A DNA stretch of 8,033 bases from JBEEPE01 sp041191265. GTDB taxonomy: Bacteria; Verrucomicrobiota; Verrucomicrobiia; Chthoniobacterales; Chthoniobacteraceae. The position numbers were made by a program, and so were the translations under genes. Under the pieces are notes generated by a model. The model saw only the letters and a program-made list of their open reading frames with translations. It was not told the origin of the DNA and made no database searches. Positions 5,505 through 8,033 of the stretch are shown here, piece after piece (position 1 is the first letter of the stretch; every line of letters starts with the position of its first letter). The stretch lies in assembly GCA_041191265.1 (NCBI GenBank), contig JBEEPE010000164.1, forward strand, positions 1 to 8,033, read 5' to 3'.

Positions 5505-6863
5505 ATGAACCTCAATCTCAACAAATGGCAGATTTCTCGCCGCACATTCCTCCGCGGCGCCGGCGCAACCATCGCACTCCCCTTGCTCGATTGCATGGCT
5601 GCGATTCCAACGCCAACCAAACCCAAACGCAGCGTCTTCCTCTACATCCCCAACGGCGTCAATACCCTGACGTGGCAGATTGAGAAAGCCGGAGCGGACT
5701 ACCAACTCACGGCTCCGCTCCAATCCCTCGAGAAGCACCGCGCCGACATCACGCCCATCAGCGGACTCCATCACCCGATGGTCATCGGCAAACACCACAA
5801 CTGCGAAAGGGTATGGCTCACGGGCGCCAATGTTCCAGGCGATGGCGGCGCCTTCCGCAACACCGTTTCGGCAGACCAACTCATGGCCGAGGTGCAGGGA
5901 GTGTCCACTCGCTTTCAATCGCTCGAAATGGCCATCGAAGGAACCTCCCTCGCATGGTCGCGCGACGGAATCCAACTCCCCGCAGAACGCAGCACCCAGC
6001 AAATCTTCAACATGCTGTTCGGCGTCGAACGCGATAGTAAGGAAACCATCCGGCGCCGACTCAGCCGGCGCGGCAGTATCCTGGACACCGTCGCGGATGA
6101 CGCAAACCGCGTGAACAAGAAGCTCGGAAGCGAAGACCGCAGCAAACTCGATGAGTACCTCACCGCCGTCCGGCAAGTTGAAGAACGTACCCGCCGCGCA
6201 GATGAGTGGCTCAACATCCCAAAACCCGTACTTGCAGCTGCCGACATCGAGGGTCTCCAACGCAAACTCAGCATGGCAGAGGCAGGACAGTACTACCGCC
6301 TTTTCTATGACCTCATGGTCATGGCGTTACGCACGGACTCAACCCGTGTCATCACGTGCGGAATCGGCAGCGAAGGCAACACCAGTGGCATCCCTGAAAT
6401 CGGAATCCTCCAGACGCGGCACGGACTCAGCCATCACAACGGCGACCCAGAGCAGCTCCGCCGACTCACCGCAACCGACACCTTCCTCGTCGATCAACTC
6501 AGCTACTTCCTCGATCAACTCAAACAGCACCAAGAGGACGGACAGCCCCTGCTCGACACCACGCAAGTCCTCTGGGGAAGCGGAATGGCGTACGGCCACA
6601 GCCACGGAAACGCCAACCTGCCCACCATCCTCTGCGGCGGAAAAGCCCTCGGGTATAAGCACGGCACCCACGTGGATTTCAACCTCCCCTCGATCGGTAA
6701 ATACGACGTCTCCAACGCTCAGGAACACTACCGCATCTGCTCGCGTCCGGTCGACAATGACGCCCGCGTCAGCAACTTGCTCCTCACAATGCTTCAGCGC
6801 GTCGACGTCAAAGCAGAACGCTTCCAAGACAGCTTGGGGCCAATCAAACAAATCGTCGCCTGA
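5505..6863 (+). CDS. Tat-exported DUF1552 (HXXSHH family) protein
   Basis: A complete 452-residue protein. The N-terminus has a twin-arginine signal, S11-R12-R13-T-F-L-R, followed by 'GAGATIALPLLDCMAA', so it is expected to be folded in the cytoplasm and exported by Tat. The family signature HXXSHH is intact as H306-G-L-S-H-H311. Other family-like stretches are 'SVFLYIPNGVN', 'ISGLHHPMVIGKHH', 'RSKLDEYLTAVRQVEERT', 'VLWGSGMAYGHSHGNANLPTILCGG' and 'DNDARVSNLLLTML'. The histidine-rich motifs hint at metal binding, but no activity is established. It lies 65 bp after the cytochrome gene on the same strand, with a terminator after it, so the two are probably one operon and may act together in the periplasm. 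The paralogue at the left edge of the window differs in the signature motif. Confidence 0.94.
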   Translation: MNLNLNKWQISRRTFLRGAGATIALPLLDCMAAIPTPTKPKRSVFLYIPNGVNTLTWQIEKAGADYQLTAPLQSLEKHRADITPISGLHHPMVIGKHHNCERVWLTGANVPGDGGAFRNTVSADQLMAEVQGVSTRFQSLEMAIEGTSLAWSRDGIQLPAERSTQQIFNMLFGVERDSKETIRRRLSRRGSILDTVADDANRVNKKLGSEDRSKLDEYLTAVRQVEERTRRADEWLNIPKPVLAAADIEGLQRKLSMAEAGQYYRLFYDLMVMALRTDSTRVITCGIGSEGNTSGIPEIGILQTRHGLSHHNGDPEQLRRLTATDTFLVDQLSYFLDQLKQHQEDGQPLLDTTQVLWGSGMAYGHSHGNANLPTILCGGKALGYKHGTHVDFNLPSIGKYDVSNAQEHYRICSRPVDNDARVSNLLLTMLQRVDVKAERFQDSLGPIKQIVA

Positions 6864-6894
6864 CCAAACCAAACGGCCTCACGGCACTCGACTA

Positions 6895-6926
6895 GCGGGG
6901 GCACACAAAACGGCCCCCGCAGTTTT
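6895..6926 (+). terminator. Intrinsic terminator of the cytochrome-DUF1552 operon
   Basis: GCGGGGGC (6895-6902) pairs perfectly with GCCCCCGC (6913-6920) across a 10-base loop, and TTTT follows at 6923-6926. It begins 31 bases after the stop codon of the DUF1552 gene. The T-run is short, but the 8-bp GC-only stem is very stable. Confidence 0.75.
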
Positions 6927-6960
6927 GCTTCACCGCCATCACGCTTCCCCTCCCGATTTT

Positions 6961-8033
6961 CATGCGTTTCCTCATCGCGCTGTTCCTCGCATCGGCCCTC
7001 ATCCATGCTCAGGAAACCCCTCGCTTCCGCACCGACGCAGACGGTCCAATCACCCCGGACGACAAACGCAAAGTTCAAAAAGGGAAGGAGCAGGAGAAAA
7101 AGCCTGATTGGTTCCAACTAGCTCACGGCGAGTTTCCGCCAGTGGGGTCCGAACACCGCATCTCAGGTGAGCTGATCTCGGTGGATCATCTCGAGCGCGC
7201 CTTCCGCATCCGGATTGATCGAGCCGACCACCAGGAACGCGGAGTGTTCGACCGCCCGCTGTACGCAGAGATGCTTCCCTTTGGAAGTATCTGGTACCAA
7301 GGCGCTCCAGCCGCACTCGAAGACATTCCTCTCGGCACCCATCTCCACGGTTCGTTCTACCTCAAAGACCCCAAGGCAAAAGCGCCAACCCATCCCGGCG
7401 CCTTCAACAAAGGCCAATCCATTGAGGCGGACTTTCAACGCTGTTTCCGCCTTGAAGACGATTTCACCCTGTGCGCCCGCCAAAACCAGAGCTGGAAAAT
7501 CGAGGCATTCGATGGCGAAACCATGAAACTCACGGTGTCTCAACCCACCGCACAACCTCCCGTCTCCAAGACGTTTGACATCCAATCCCGCACACGAATC
7601 TTCAAGGGAGATGGCTTCGCCGACACCTCCGCCTTAAAGACCGGACAAACCGTTCTATTTAACATCACTTGGGCAACCCTCTACGGCCCAGGACGAATCA
7701 CCGACATCTGGCTCGATGATGAAAGCCGAGCGAGTGCAACCAAACGACAACTCGCAGCCCATCGCATCCACGTCCGTGAGCGCGGTCTGCCCGGCTGGAT
7801 CACTTCCGTCGATGATGCGCAACAACTGGTGACCGTCACCTTTTTTGGAGGAATCGATCCGACCCTTTTCGAGGACATCGCCATCAAGGATCCAAACCTC
7901 CCGCCGCCCCGCGACGGCAGCCCGCCACCCACCGAACCCATCGGTAAACTTGCGGTAGCCCGCGAATCATTGATGACCTACGACCCGGTCAATGACAGCA
8001 AACGCGCGGCTGTCCTCGAGGTTAAGAAAGTAC
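6961..8033 (+). CDS. Uncharacterised secreted protein, C-terminus beyond the window
   Basis: The frame starts at ATG 6961 and is open to the window end, giving 357 residues without a stop. A Sec-type signal peptide is clear: 'MRFLIALFLASALIHA' with likely cleavage after residue 16. A charged linker rich in Lys and Glu (about 35-48) follows. The rest looks beta-rich, with three similar segments that each read 'hydrophobic-x-x-(V/F)D-...-alternating hydrophobic strand': 68-86 (ISGELISVD, then FRIRI), 178-192 (WKIEAFDG, then KLTV) and 278-295 (GWITSVDD, then VTVTFFGG). This suggests repeated small beta-barrel or hairpin modules. Between them are 'DRPLYAEMLPFGSIWYQGAPAAL' type sequence (98-119, shown here in part) and two cysteines (161, 171). 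I do not recognise a named family and assign no function. It lies 97 bp beyond the DUF1552 gene, after the terminator, so it is probably a separate transcription unit. No Shine-Dalgarno site is visible. Confidence 0.85.

Noticed and set aside
5436..6260. A 274-codon antisense frame inside the second DUF1552 gene
   Set aside because: Same cause: the sense frame carries the Tat signal and family motifs, and the antisense frame has none.

Overview
The window looks like a piece of a GC-rich chromosome from the Planctomycetota-Verrucomicrobiota group, with Verrucomicrobiota my preferred guess. Two things point there: genes for a secreted multi-DUF cytochrome (PSCyt1/DUF1587/DUF1595/DUF1592/DUF1588/DUF1585 order) and for DUF1552 (HXXSHH) Tat-exported proteins, which are expanded in those phyla, and the strongly C-ending codon use. 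That codon bias also creates many long open frames on the opposite strand and in other frames, which I treat as shadows.

Layout. Positions 2-724 hold the C-terminal 240 residues of a DUF1552 protein. It converges on a mazEF toxin-antitoxin operon on the minus strand (mazE 1373-1113, mazF 1113-778, TGATG overlap). Divergent from mazE is pyrF (1528-2343), orotidine 5'-phosphate decarboxylase. It is complete from end to end in one reading frame except for a single UGA at codon 144, where the family has glycine. From 2344 to 2949 there is no gene. That stretch holds an array of 8-bp units (ACCTCCGC type, 16 perfectly phased units at 2451-2578), then three compact hairpins (2628-2705), then a leader with a perfect 10-bp palindrome. 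Next come the cytochrome gene (2950-5439) and a second, complete DUF1552 gene (5505-6863), probably one operon, closed by a good intrinsic terminator (6895-6926). The last gene (6961 to the edge) encodes an uncharacterised secreted protein.

How the genes work together. The cytochrome and DUF1552 proteins both carry export signals (Sec-type and Tat-type), so they probably act together outside the cytoplasm, as such pairs commonly occur side by side in these phyla; the reaction is unknown. The DUF1552 fragment at the left edge is probably the end of a second, divergent copy of the same kind of module, and its signature motif is altered (HSFSHS instead of HXXSHH). MazEF is a self-contained toxin-antitoxin unit lying between the left module and pyrF.

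The points most worth a second look are the lone UGA in otherwise intact pyrF, the altered DUF1552 signature, the octamer array with its neighbouring hairpins, and the mazE promoter, which would give an almost leaderless transcript. I see no convincing evidence of a wholly new defence or mobile system in this window.
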